DNA from: DAIODI01 sp046349255
GTDB taxonomy: Bacteria; Pseudomonadota; Alphaproteobacteria; Rhizobiales; Aestuariivirgaceae
Direction: 5' to 3'
NCBI GenBank assembly: GCA_046349255.1
Contig: JAXMCR010000003.1
Span: 938,743-1,002,742, forward strand
Length of the DNA: 64,000 nt
In this document: positions 33,821 to 42,092 of the stretch, one piece after another
How the letters are laid out: every line of letters begins with the position of its first letter
Position numbering within the stretch: position 1 is the stretch's first letter
Program-made: the position numbers and the translations under genes
Notes under the pieces: model-generated
The model's input: the letters and a program-made list of their open reading frames with translations, nothing else
Database searches by the model: none
Told to the model about the DNA's origin: nothing

Positions 33821-35374
33821 ATGAGCGATCGCCCGAACCTTCTCGTCATCATGGCCGACCAGCTGTGCGCGCGCTACCTCGCAGCCTATGGCCACAAGCT
33901 CGTCCGGACGCCGCACATCGACGCGCTCGCGGCCGAGGGCGTGGTGTTCGAGAACGCGCTCTCGCCTTCCCCGCTGTGCGCCCCGGCGCGCGCCACCTTC
34001 ATGTCGGGGCTGCTTGCCTCCTCGACCGGCGTCTACGACAACGCGGCCGAGTTTCCCTCCGCCATCCCGACGTTCGCCCATTACCTTCGCCTCGAGGGCT
34101 ACCGCACAGCGCTCTCCGGCAAGATGCACTTCGTCGGTCCGGACCAGCTGCACGGCCTCGAGGAACGGCTCACCACCGACATCTATCCGGCCGACTTCGG
34201 CTGGACGCCCGACTGGCGGCTGAAGCAGGAACGCATCGACCGCTGGTACCACAACATGACGTCGGTGAAGCAGGCCGGTATCGCCGAGATGACGAACCAG
34301 CTCGAATACGACGACGAGGTCGCATTCCTCGCCGCCCGCCGCCTGTTCGACTTCGCCCGCTACGAGAAGGGCACGCCGTTCTGCCTCGTCGTCTCGTTCA
34401 CGCACCCCCATGACCCGTACGCCGCGCGCGCGAAGTTCTGGAACCTCTATCGAGACGAGGACATCGACCTGCCCCGCGTCGGCGCGATTGCGAAGGAAGC
34501 CCTCGATCCGCACAGCCGCCGCCTCTACGAGATGTCGGCCATGGACGACTACGAGGTGACCGAGCGCGATATCCGGCTCGCTCGCCACGGCTACTACGCG
34601 AACATCTCCTACGTGGATTCGAAGATCGGCGAACTCCTCGCCGTGCTCGACACCTGCGGCCTGCGCGACAACACCGCCGTCGTCGTCACCTCCGATCATG
34701 GCGATTTCCTGGGCGAGCGGGGCCTCTGGTACAAGATGTCGTTCCTCGAACCCGCCGCCGCCGTGCCGCTGATCGTGAGCCTCCCCGGCCGCTTCCCGGC
34801 GAGCCGCGTGAAGGCGCCCGCCTCGCTCGCCGACATCGCGCCAACCCTGTGCGACATCGCACGGCCCGGCCTGTCCCAGAACCTTGCGCGGGAAACGGAC
34901 GGGCGCAGCCTGATCGGCGAACTCGACGGCAGCGCGGCCGATCCGGATGCCACCGTCTACGGCGAATATCTGGCGGAAGGCGTCGTCGAGCCGATGGTGA
35001 TGATCCGCCGTGGCCGCTGGAAGTACATTGCCTGCCCCGGCGATCCCGACCAGCTCTTCGACCTCGAGGCCGACCGTGACGAGAAGCACAACCTCGCCGG
35101 CACCGGCGCGCACCGCGACATCGAGCACGCCTTCAGGGCGGAAGCGCTGCGCCGCTGGGACTTCGAGCAGATGCGACGCGAGGTGATGCAGAGCCAGCAG
35201 GCGCGCCTCATGCTGTTCGAGGCGCTGAAGCGTGGCACCCACTTCCCGTGGGACTTCCAGCCCCTGCGCGATGCATCCGAGCAGTATACGAGGAACCACA
35301 TGGACGTGACGGTGCGCGACCAGCAGTCGCGCTTTCCCCCGGTCGCTGACCCGCCGAAGAAGCCGGGGCGCTAG
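33821..35374 (+). CDS. betC: Choline-sulfatase
   Basis: The 517-residue sulfatase hydrolyses choline-O-sulfate to choline and sulfate. PLCAPARATFMSG holds the C-x-P-x-R motif (Cys53) that is matured to formylglycine, with a metal-binding ADQ (Asp13) and TSDHGDFLGERG. KMHFVGPDQLHGLEERLTTDIYP and YYANISYVDSKIGELL, with the C-terminal extension after EKHNL, match the BetC subfamily. No betI, betB or betA is adjacent. It splits the usual yidD/NifU order and is preceded by REP repeats, so it may be an insertion. The ATG at 33821 begins the fold. Confidence 0.92.
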   Translation: MSDRPNLLVIMADQLCARYLAAYGHKLVRTPHIDALAAEGVVFENALSPSPLCAPARATFMSGLLASSTGVYDNAAEFPSAIPTFAHYLRLEGYRTALSGKMHFVGPDQLHGLEERLTTDIYPADFGWTPDWRLKQERIDRWYHNMTSVKQAGIAEMTNQLEYDDEVAFLAARRLFDFARYEKGTPFCLVVSFTHPHDPYAARAKFWNLYRDEDIDLPRVGAIAKEALDPHSRRLYEMSAMDDYEVTERDIRLARHGYYANISYVDSKIGELLAVLDTCGLRDNTAVVVTSDHGDFLGERGLWYKMSFLEPAAAVPLIVSLPGRFPASRVKAPASLADIAPTLCDIARPGLSQNLARETDGRSLIGELDGSAADPDATVYGEYLAEGVVEPMVMIRRGRWKYIACPGDPDQLFDLEADRDEKHNLAGTGAHRDIEHAFRAEALRRWDFEQMRREVMQSQQARLMLFEALKRGTHFPWDFQPLRDASEQYTRNHMDVTVRDQQSRFPPVADPPKKPGR

Positions 35375-35829
35375 GCGCTCGCGACGGCGGGCGCGGCCGC
35401 CTGCTTCTGCAGCGCCTTGTCCGCCGCCTCGACGACCGCGTCGAAGGTTAGCAGCGTCGAGGCGTGCCGGGCTTTGAAGTCGCGCACGGGCGTCAGGGCC
35501 TCGAGGTCGGCCCACTTGCCGGAGGGCGCCGGGCCGTTCTCCTTCAGCATGGCGTACATTTCGTCGCGCAAGCGGTGGAGTTCCGGGACCGTCGAGCCCA
35601 CCACATGGCGCGCCATGATCGAGGAGGATGCCTGGCCCAGCGCGCAGGCCTTCACGTCGTGGGCGAAGTCGCTCACCCGGTCGCCGTCGAGTTTCACGTC
35701 GACGGTCACCTTGGAACCGCAAAGCTTCGAGTGCGCCACGGCCGTCCCGTCCGGGTCGGGTAGCCGCCCCAGCCGCGGGATATCCGCCGCAAAGCCCAGA
35801 ATCTGCTTGTTGTAGACGTCGTTGATCAT
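35371..35829 (-). CDS. Iron-sulfur cluster scaffold protein, IscU/NifU N-terminal family
   Basis: The 152-residue protein has the U-type scaffold pattern with three Cys: SKLCGSKVTVDVKLDG, VKACALGQASSSIMA, and a third position normally Cys but here in the FKARHASTLL segment, where the final Cys of the family is replaced (RHAS). The ASSSIMA motif belongs to the SufU-like/NifU-like group in alphaproteobacteria next to folE. It may assemble or carry Fe-S clusters. It overlaps the 3' end of betC by four bases and faces folE across 184 bases. Confidence 0.85.
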   Translation of the reverse strand: MINDVYNKQILGFAADIPRLGRLPDPDGTAVAHSKLCGSKVTVDVKLDGDRVSDFAHDVKACALGQASSSIMARHVVGSTVPELHRLRDEMYAMLKENGPAPSGKWADLEALTPVRDFKARHASTLLTFDAVVEAADKALQKQAAAPAVASA

Positions 35830-36013
35830 GGGTCCAGTCTAGCAGAGAGGGGTCCGCCCTTCCAAACCGGCGTCGTATGGCAGCGATGTTCCGCCGCAGA
35901 AGGAACCGCGCTTGGACGACGCAGGTGCCATATGATAAGTGGTGCCTCCGAAAACGCGGCACAAGCCGCTTCCGACCGGTGTTCGGCCGGTCCGTTCGTT
36001 TCTGCGAGTGGTC

Positions 36014-36652
36014 ATGGATTCAGTGGTCAAGAAGATCCGCCCCGATACGCCCGCCGCGCCGGTCGAGCGCCCGACGCAGGAGGAGGCCGAGGCGGCCGTG
36101 CGCACGCTGCTCGCCTGGATCGGCGAGGATCCGGCGCGCGAGGGGCTGAAGGATACGCCGCGCCGGGTGGTTGCCGCCTACCGGGAGCTCTACTCCGGTT
36201 ACGGCGAGGATGCCGTGGCGGCGATGTCCCGCACGTTCACCGACGTCGGCGGCTACGACGACATCGTCATGCTGCGCGACATCGACTTCAACTCCCACTG
36301 CGAGCACCATATGGCCCCGTTCGTGGGCCGCGCCCACGTCGCCTACCTGCCGGGCAAGGAGGTCGTCGGCCTCTCGAAGCTCGCCCGCGTGGTCGAGATC
36401 TATGCGCGCCGGCTGCAGACACAGGAAACGATGACGGCCCAGATCGCCCAGGCGATCGAGGCGGCGATCCAGCCGAAGGGCGTGGCCGTGCTCATCGAGG
36501 CGGTGCACACCTGCATGTCCATGCGCGGCATCGGCAAGCGCAACGTCGCCACCATCACCTCGCAGTTCACCGGCGCGTTCAAGGCTGAACCGGCGCTTCA
36601 GGCCCGCTTCATGGAACTGGTGCGCGCGCCCTCGGGCGGCCTGACGCTCTGA
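36014..36652 (+). CDS. folE: GTP cyclohydrolase I
   Basis: The 212-residue FolE1 converts GTP to dihydroneopterin triphosphate for folate synthesis. FNSHCEHHMAPFVGRAHVAYLPG carries the zinc-binding Cys and His, VGLSKLARVVEIYARRLQTQE is the conserved helix, and CMSMRGIGKRN has the second zinc Cys. The ATG at 36014 precedes a roughly 25-residue polar extension. hisI follows after five bases, forming an operon. Confidence 0.96.
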   Translation: MDSVVKKIRPDTPAAPVERPTQEEAEAAVRTLLAWIGEDPAREGLKDTPRRVVAAYRELYSGYGEDAVAAMSRTFTDVGGYDDIVMLRDIDFNSHCEHHMAPFVGRAHVAYLPGKEVVGLSKLARVVEIYARRLQTQETMTAQIAQAIEAAIQPKGVAVLIEAVHTCMSMRGIGKRNVATITSQFTGAFKAEPALQARFMELVRAPSGGLTL

Positions 36653-36657
36653 ACTCG

Positions 36658-37104
36658 ATGGCCGAACGCCCCTCGAAGGAGGCCCTCGAGGAGGGCTCGG
36701 CGTTCACCCCCGTCTACAACGCCGACGGCCTGATCCCCGCGATCGCGATCGATGCCGCAAACCGTGCGGTCCTGATGGTCGCCTGGATGAATGCCGAGGC
36801 CGTCGAGGCGACGCTGACCACGGGCGTTGTGCACTACTTCAGCCGTTCCCGCGGCAGGCTGTGGCGCAAGGGCGAGGTGTCGGGCGAGGAACAGCGCCTC
36901 GTCGAGATGCGCACCGACTGCGACCAGGACGCAATCGTCGTGACGGTAGAGGTCCTGGGACGCGGTGCCACGTGCCATACTGGCCGGTCCACCTGCTTCT
37001 ACCGCAGGGTGGAGCGGGGTCCCGATGCCGGCGAGCACCGGCTTTCGTTCACCGGCGAGGAGCCGTTGTTCGACCCCGAGGAGGTCTACGGCGCGAAGGG
37101 CTGA
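36658..37104 (+). CDS. hisI: Phosphoribosyl-AMP cyclohydrolase
   Basis: The 148-residue HisI opens the adenine ring of phosphoribosyl-AMP in histidine synthesis. It has VLMVAWMNAEAVEATLTTG, HYFSRSRGRLWRKGE, and MRTDCDQDAIVVTVE with the zinc/magnesium ligands, plus ATCHTGRSTCFYR with two zinc Cys. It is a stand-alone enzyme with no HisE domain. It is slightly longer than the minimum because of a 15-residue start. It is coupled to folE. Confidence 0.95.
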   Translation: MAERPSKEALEEGSAFTPVYNADGLIPAIAIDAANRAVLMVAWMNAEAVEATLTTGVVHYFSRSRGRLWRKGEVSGEEQRLVEMRTDCDQDAIVVTVEVLGRGATCHTGRSTCFYRRVERGPDAGEHRLSFTGEEPLFDPEEVYGAKG

Positions 37105-37113
37105 CGGTTGCCG

Positions 37114-37548
37114 TCACGTGCCTTCGGCAATGTAGCGCTTCATCTCCTCGGCCTCTCGCTCGGCATCCTCGATCCGCCGCTTCACGACGTCGCCGATCGA
37201 GACGATGCCGCGCAGCCGGCCGTTCACCACCACCGGCACGTGCCGGATGCGGCGTTCCGTCATCAGCGTCATCAGCGTGAGGACGGAGTCGGACGGGGTG
37301 CACGTGACGACCCCCCTCGTCATGATGTCGGAAACCGGACGGTCCATGGCGGCCGCGCCCTCCGCCGCCATCTGGCGGACGATGTCACGTTCCGACACGA
37401 TTCCCGCGATCGCGCCGTTTCCCTCGGTCACCACGATCGCGCCGACCCGGTTTTCCGCGAGGCTCCTGCAAATGTCTCCGACGCTGTCCGTGGCGCTGGC
37501 CGTCACCACGGCCGTCCCCTTTCGGGAAAGGATCTGAGCAACCGTCAT
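37114..37548 (-). CDS. CBS domain-containing protein
   Basis: The 144-residue protein consists of two CBS motifs: TVAQILSRKGTAVVTASATDSVGDICRSL...GIVSERDIVRQ, and SDIMTRGVVTCTPSDSVLTLMTLM...GIVSIGDVVKRRI. A charged helix follows. CBS pairs bind adenine nucleotides and usually act as regulators. The ATG at 37548 was chosen because ggaggt lies seven bases upstream. It is divergent from the PAS gene. Confidence 0.9.
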   Translation of the reverse strand: MTVAQILSRKGTAVVTASATDSVGDICRSLAENRVGAIVVTEGNGAIAGIVSERDIVRQMAAEGAAAMDRPVSDIMTRGVVTCTPSDSVLTLMTLMTERRIRHVPVVVNGRLRGIVSIGDVVKRRIEDAEREAEEMKRYIAEGT

Positions 37549-37736
37549 GGTTTTCACCTCCCAAACGCACATTTGTTGTTTTTAGTGATCAGGATACCAC
37601 GAAACGGGCTCGCTCGGGTCGTCGACCAGGGAAAGGCCCCGATGTTGCATTGGCTGGGGAAGACGAATGGCACGCCCTATGCAACTCACTGCACGGAGTG
37701 CTAGTGTGATACACGCATAGATTGAGAGACGACCTG

Positions 37737-38384
37737 ATGGAAACCAGCGCGAGCGGACATACGGCGGAAGGAACAGCCCCGCGCGAGGTCCTTCATCCCC
37801 AGAGCCGGGCGCTGTTTCGCTACTGGGAACGGGTCCGCGGCGAACGCAATGCGCCGAACCGGGGCGATATCGACCTCAAGGAAATCCGCGACATCGTCCG
37901 CTGGCTCTGCATCCTCGAGCGCGACCCGGTCCGGCAGTCCTACCGCTGGAGGCTCGCCGGCACCGGCGTATGCCGCATCTTCGGCCGAGAGCTTACCGGC
38001 GAGCCTGTGTTCCGGGGCTGGGACCGCTTCGAACAGCAAATGCTGTCCGGCATGCTGGACCAGGTCGTCGGCACCCTCCAGCCGTCGGTATCGCGCATCC
38101 GAGCGATCACCATGTCGGGCGAACAACTCGGCCTCGAATTGATTGCGCTGCCGATGTGCCCCGAGCGCGGGCCGGTCCCCCACGTGTTCGGCGCCATCGT
38201 CCCGTTCCGGGAGCCGGAATGGCTCGGCTCCGATCCGCTGCGCTCGTTCACGCTGTCGGCGGTGAAGGTGATCTGGACGGAGCCGCTGCCGGGACTCGAC
38301 CAGCCGATGAAGCCGCAATGGTCGCGCTCGGCCCGCGGCCGCACCATCCTGCCCTTTCAGGTGATCGACGGCGGGCTGGCCTGA
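37737..38384 (+). CDS. PAS domain-containing protein (PAS_5 type)
   Basis: The 215-residue protein resembles the alphaproteobacterial PAS_5 (DUF1488-like) family: a SRALFRYWERVRGERNAPNRGDIDLKEIRDIVRWLCILE start and a central YRWRLAGTGVCRIFGRELTG strand region. The members have no output domain and probably sense or bind a ligand in envelope or cell-cycle signalling. The ATG at 37737 was preferred to the TTG at 37722 because gagaga lies eight bases before it. Confidence 0.75.
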   Translation: METSASGHTAEGTAPREVLHPQSRALFRYWERVRGERNAPNRGDIDLKEIRDIVRWLCILERDPVRQSYRWRLAGTGVCRIFGRELTGEPVFRGWDRFEQQMLSGMLDQVVGTLQPSVSRIRAITMSGEQLGLELIALPMCPERGPVPHVFGAIVPFREPEWLGSDPLRSFTLSAVKVIWTEPLPGLDQPMKPQWSRSARGRTILPFQVIDGGLA

Positions 38385-38491
38385 ACGCGATCCGCAAGTC
38401 TTAACTCGCCATTTAGCCGATACATTTAATCTGCTCGGGGTAGCCTCAATCCGGCGTGGGACGGCTCCCGGCCAGGGAAAGGCAATTTGAC

Positions 38492-39064
38492 GTGGCGAGT
38501 GTACCGTCAGAGCAGTTGAGCGACGGCCAGCAGGGCAGCGTCCTGTTCGCTCGCTTCATGCTGCCGGACGGCTCCGAATTCCCCTGCCAGATCAGCGACG
38601 TATCACCGGACGGAGCGCTCTTCATGAGCGATGCGCCGGTGGCGCCGGGCACTGCCATCGTCGCCTATCTCGATGGCCTCGGCCGTGTCGAGGCGAGTGT
38701 CGGGCGCATTCTGCCCAAGGGGTTCCACGCCCTTTTCTCCCTGACGGGCGCACGGCGCGACCGCTTCGTGGCCCGGCTCAACGCCATGGCTTCCGGCGTC
38801 GACCCCTTGCGGCGCCACGAACGGTACGCGCCTCGCGAGCAGGCATCACAGATCGCGCTGGCCGATGGGCGGGTCTACCCTTGCGAGATCATCGACATCT
38901 CGCTCTCCGGCGCCTCCGTGCGCCTCGCGGTGCTGCCGAGGATCGGCACCGTCGTCACGTTGGGAAAGATGCGTGGCCACGTCGTGCGCCACCATGACCA
39001 CGGCGTCGGCATCTCCTTCGTGCAGATGCTCGATCGCGAGACTCTGGCGGACGCGACGCGCTAG
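38492..39064 (+). CDS. Protein with two PilZ-like domains
   Basis: The 190-residue protein has two PilZ-like barrels. The first (residues 18-100) has the DVSPDGAL form of the DxSxxG motif but no clear RxxxR. The second has RRHERYAPREQ as the Arg motif and DISLSGASV as the DxSxxG motif. So only the second looks able to bind c-di-GMP. Such tandem proteins are common in this group of bacteria. I chose the GTG at 38492 because aggcaatttgac precedes it; the GTG at 38456 is the longer alternative. Confidence 0.78.
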   Translation: MASVPSEQLSDGQQGSVLFARFMLPDGSEFPCQISDVSPDGALFMSDAPVAPGTAIVAYLDGLGRVEASVGRILPKGFHALFSLTGARRDRFVARLNAMASGVDPLRRHERYAPREQASQIALADGRVYPCEIIDISLSGASVRLAVLPRIGTVVTLGKMRGHVVRHHDHGVGISFVQMLDRETLADATR

Positions 39065-39212
39065 CGCGTGACAACGCGCAAAACCCCAGTTACGATCCAT
39101 TCACGGTAAACGAATTTCCGGGCTTTTCTGGCCCGTTTCCGCCGCACGTTTTACCTGAATCTCAATGTCCGGACGTCATTTTCGTCCCAAGAACAAACGA
39201 ACGGGGCGTTGA

Positions 39213-39854
39213 ATGCTTAAGTGGGGAGCAAGCGCGTTTGCGGTCGCCTTGATGGTGGCCGCCTCGGGGGGCCAGGCCGCGGAATCGCGACTCTTCGCCA
39301 TGCTGTTCAGTCCGGCAAAACCCTCGAGCTTCGCAAAGGTGTACGGCCAGGCGCTGCCGCCAGTCGGGTTCGTCGACTTCTGCACGAGGCATGCAAGTGA
39401 CTGCCGGCCGCTCGGCGGCACGAACTTCCAGCTGCAGATGACCGACGAACGCTGGGAACTGATGAACCAGGTCAACAGTTTCGTAAACGGTAACATCAAG
39501 CCGGCGACCGACCAGGAAATCTATCACAAGCCCGAGTACTGGGAGTATCCGCAGAAGGCGGGCGACTGCGAGGATTACGTGCTCCTGAAGAAGCGCTACC
39601 TCGAAGGCCTCGGGTTTCCTGCCGAGGCGCTGCTCATCACCGTCGTGCTTGACGAGTCAGGTGAAGGCCACGCCGTCCTCATGGTCAAGACCGACCGGGG
39701 AGACCTTGTACTCGACAACAGACGCGACAATATTCTGCTCTGGAGCGACACCCGGTACGACTACCTGAAACGGCAGAGCCAGGACGATCCGCAGATCTGG
39801 GTTGCGTTGACGAACAAGAACCGCCCGAGTCAGATGACCGCAGGTGGCAATTGA
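39213..39854 (+). CDS. Secreted transglutaminase-like cysteine peptidase (BTLCP family)
   Basis: The 213-residue protein has a signal peptide (residues 1-23, LKWGASAFAVALMVAASGGQAA) and the catalytic triad of the BTLCP family (DUF920): Cys119 in KAGDCEDYVLLKK, His153 in GEGHAVLMV and Asp168 in LVLDNRRDNI. Related LapG proteases cut adhesins under c-di-GMP control, but this short form lacks a partner LapD nearby. The nearest c-di-GMP element is the PilZ gene upstream. It is followed by a likely small RNA. Confidence 0.88.
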   Translation: MLKWGASAFAVALMVAASGGQAAESRLFAMLFSPAKPSSFAKVYGQALPPVGFVDFCTRHASDCRPLGGTNFQLQMTDERWELMNQVNSFVNGNIKPATDQEIYHKPEYWEYPQKAGDCEDYVLLKKRYLEGLGFPAEALLITVVLDESGEGHAVLMVKTDRGDLVLDNRRDNILLWSDTRYDYLKRQSQDDPQIWVALTNKNRPSQMTAGGN

Positions 39855-39879
39855 TGGCACAGGTCTTGCATAAGTGGAA

Positions 39880-39909
39880 TTGCATTGCAGGTCGCGCTCC
39901 TGCTATGAT
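39880..39909 (+). promoter_or_regulatory. Sigma70-type promoter of the candidate small RNA
   Basis: A -35-like TTGCAT (39880-39885) and a -10-like TATGAT (39904-39909) are 18 bases apart. The predicted start is near 39916, immediately before the first hairpin of the structured region. The -35 box is imperfect. Confidence 0.5.
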
Positions 39910-39915
39910 GTTGCG

Positions 39916-40045
39916 TGAAGTTTCGATCCTGAACTGAAACAGGATCATCGAGAAGACCCGGTCGGCGTCCCCTCCCCATCCCCCACCAGACCGGGTCCCA
40001 GGAGCCGGCACCGTTCCCACCCGGTGCCGGCTCCGCCCCTTTCAA
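39916..40045 (+). ncRNA. Candidate small RNA with three hairpins
   Basis: Three hairpins follow one another. GATCCTG (39925-39931) pairs with CAGGATC (39940-39946). GACCCGGTC (39955-39963) pairs with GACCGGGTC (39989-39997), with a C-rich loop that contains cccctcccc. GGAGCCGGCACCG (40001-40013) pairs perfectly with CGGTGCCGGCTCC (40022-40034) and is followed by gcccctttc, a weak T stretch. The loop resembles anti-Shine-Dalgarno sequences found in several alphaproteobacterial sRNAs. A promoter-like sequence lies upstream. There is no open reading frame here, and the next gene starts at 40152. Expression is unproven. An attenuator or leader for the Rieske gene is the alternative. Confidence 0.6.
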
Positions 40046-40151
40046 GGACGTAGCGTCAGGGTTGCTGGAGCCACACAGGCGGCTCACGGCAAATCCGGTT
40101 GTCAAATCGGTGAACCTTTCCCATCCTCCGCATACCCAACGGAGGCCGCTC

Positions 40152-41156
40152 ATGCTCAACCTCGACTCTCGTCTCTACGTCTCGGACGACGTGCTCGACC
40201 TTGAACGGCGCAGCATCTTCTGGCGCACCTGGCAGCTCCTCGGCCCGGCGAGCGCCTTGGCCGAGAAGCAGAAATACCTAGCAGCCGATATCGCCGGCCT
40301 TGGCGTCTTCGCCATCCGTGGTCGTGACGACGTGCTCCGCGCCTTCAAGAACGTGTGCCGGCATCGCGGCGCGCGCCTGCTGGAGGTCGGCGAAGGTTCG
40401 TGCAACGTCATCCGCTGCCCGTACCATCAGTGGGCGTTCTCCGACACCGGCCGGCTCGTCCATGCGCCGTGGTTCGGCACAGATCCCGCCATCATCGCCG
40501 AAGACTGGCCGCTCGAGGAGATCAAGGTCGATACCTGGCGCGGCCTCGTCTTCGTGTCGGTCGACCCGACGGAGAGCCTGCTCGACCAACTCGGCGATCT
40601 CGTCGAGGAGATCGCCGACGAACCCATCGAGACCTACCACGCGACGGATACCGCCCGCGTCGAGTTCGACGCGAACTGGAAAGTCTACACGGACAATTTC
40701 GTCGAGGGCTATCACATCCCCGGCACGCACCCGGCGTTTTATCGCGCGATCGACTTCGAGGAGTTCAAGACGACGGCGCACAAGGGCTTCGTGCGCATGA
40801 CGGCGCCGCCAAAGAACGGCCTGTTCTATCGCGGCAAGTGGCTGTGGATGTGGCCGAACTGGACGCTGTCGCTGTTCGCGGGCGGGATGAACACATCACG
40901 CATCAACCCGATCGGCGTCGGCCGGACGGAACAGCTCTACACCTTCCACTTCGCGGATGCCTCGGCAGAGAAGGCCAAGGATCGTCGGCAGACGATCGAA
41001 GCGAACCTCGCGGTGGTGCGCGAGGACTGCGAGGTGTGCCTCGCCACGCACAAAAACTACGTGGCCGGCGCCTACAAGCCGGGCCCATTGTCGAACCTCC
41101 ACGAAAAGGGCGTCTACTACTTCCAGCAGAAGGTGCGCGAGAGCCTCGGGCTCTAG
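40152..41156 (+). CDS. Rieske non-heme iron oxygenase, alpha subunit (aromatic ring-hydroxylating type)
   Basis: The 334-residue protein has an N-terminal Rieske domain with CRHRGA (Cys69, His71) and CPYHQW (Cys89, His92) holding a [2Fe-2S] cluster. The mononuclear iron site follows in DNFVEGYHIPGTHPAF with two His. The similarity is to ring-hydroxylating dioxygenases and to choline or glycine betaine monooxygenases. No reductase or ferredoxin gene is adjacent, so the electron donor is unknown. The ATG at 40152 is preceded by aacggaggccgctc. Confidence 0.9.
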   Translation: MLNLDSRLYVSDDVLDLERRSIFWRTWQLLGPASALAEKQKYLAADIAGLGVFAIRGRDDVLRAFKNVCRHRGARLLEVGEGSCNVIRCPYHQWAFSDTGRLVHAPWFGTDPAIIAEDWPLEEIKVDTWRGLVFVSVDPTESLLDQLGDLVEEIADEPIETYHATDTARVEFDANWKVYTDNFVEGYHIPGTHPAFYRAIDFEEFKTTAHKGFVRMTAPPKNGLFYRGKWLWMWPNWTLSLFAGGMNTSRINPIGVGRTEQLYTFHFADASAEKAKDRRQTIEANLAVVREDCEVCLATHKNYVAGAYKPGPLSNLHEKGVYYFQQKVRESLGL

Positions 41157-41230
41157 GCCAACCGTCACCCTTGCGAAGGACCGATCCATCCGGTTCTGTG
41201 ACAGTCCTGTGACAGGACGGGAATCACCGG

Positions 41231-42079
41231 ATGGACCTCGGCGTCTTCCTCGCCGTGCTGGGCGCGGCGCTGCTGCATGCGTCGTGGAACGCGGCGATCA
41301 AGGGGGGCGCCGACCGCTTCCTGTCGGTGATGCGGCTGACGCTGTCGTCCGGCACCATCTCGGCCCTGATGCTGCCCTTCGTGCCCGCGCCGGCGGCGGC
41401 CGCATGGCCGTGGGTCGTCGCGTCCGCGCTGATCCATTGCGCCTACAAGATCCTGCTGATCCGCGCGTACGCGTTGGGCGACCTGTCGCAGATCTATCCG
41501 CTGGCCAGAGGCTCTGCACCGATGATCGTTGCGCTGGTGTCGGCGCCGCTGCTTGGCGAACCGCTCACCGCGCTCGACATGGCGGCCGTCATCGCCATCG
41601 GCTTGGGCATCGTGCTGATGTCGATGCGCGGCGGCGCGGATCTCGGGCGCATGAGCCCGACGGCACTCGGTTGGGCGCTGGCCACGGCCTGCTCGACCGC
41701 CTCCTACACCATCGTCGACGGCATCGGCGCGCGGGCCGCGGGCACGCCGTCGGGCTACATCCTGTGGATGTTCGTGGGGGATGCGATCTGCATGATGCTC
41801 TATGCGCTGTCTAAAGGCCGCGCCGCCCATCTCGTCGTCACTTCCTCTCCCCGCGCGTGGGCCGTAGGGCTCGCCGCGGGCGCGATGTCGGTCGGATCGT
41901 ACTGGATCGCCGTCTGGGCCTTCACGAAGGCCCCGATCGCGCTGGTGGCGGCGCTGCGCGAAACGAGCGTCCTATTCGCCATGCTGATCGCCGCGCTCTT
42001 TCTCGGCGAGAGGGCGACCCACTGGCGGTGGACGGCCGCAGCGGTGATCCTGACGGGCGTCGTGCTGATGCGCCTGTGA
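41231..42079 (+). CDS. EamA/DMT family transporter
   Basis: The 282-residue membrane protein has ten hydrophobic segments in two repeats of five, the EamA arrangement. It contains RAYALGDLSQIYPLARGSAPMIVAL in the first half and KAPIALVAALRETSVLFAMLIAALFLGE in the second. The direction and substrate (amino acid, nucleotide sugar or drug) cannot be told. Confidence 0.88.
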   Translation: MDLGVFLAVLGAALLHASWNAAIKGGADRFLSVMRLTLSSGTISALMLPFVPAPAAAAWPWVVASALIHCAYKILLIRAYALGDLSQIYPLARGSAPMIVALVSAPLLGEPLTALDMAAVIAIGLGIVLMSMRGGADLGRMSPTALGWALATACSTASYTIVDGIGARAAGTPSGYILWMFVGDAICMMLYALSKGRAAHLVVTSSPRAWAVGLAAGAMSVGSYWIAVWAFTKAPIALVAALRETSVLFAMLIAALFLGERATHWRWTAAAVILTGVVLMRL

Positions 42080-42092
42080 CGGGCGTTGCGGA

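Noticed and set aside
33557..35962. 801-codon minus-strand frame
   Set aside because: It is the antisense of betC, a formylglycine sulfatase with full motifs. The long frame reflects high GC content.
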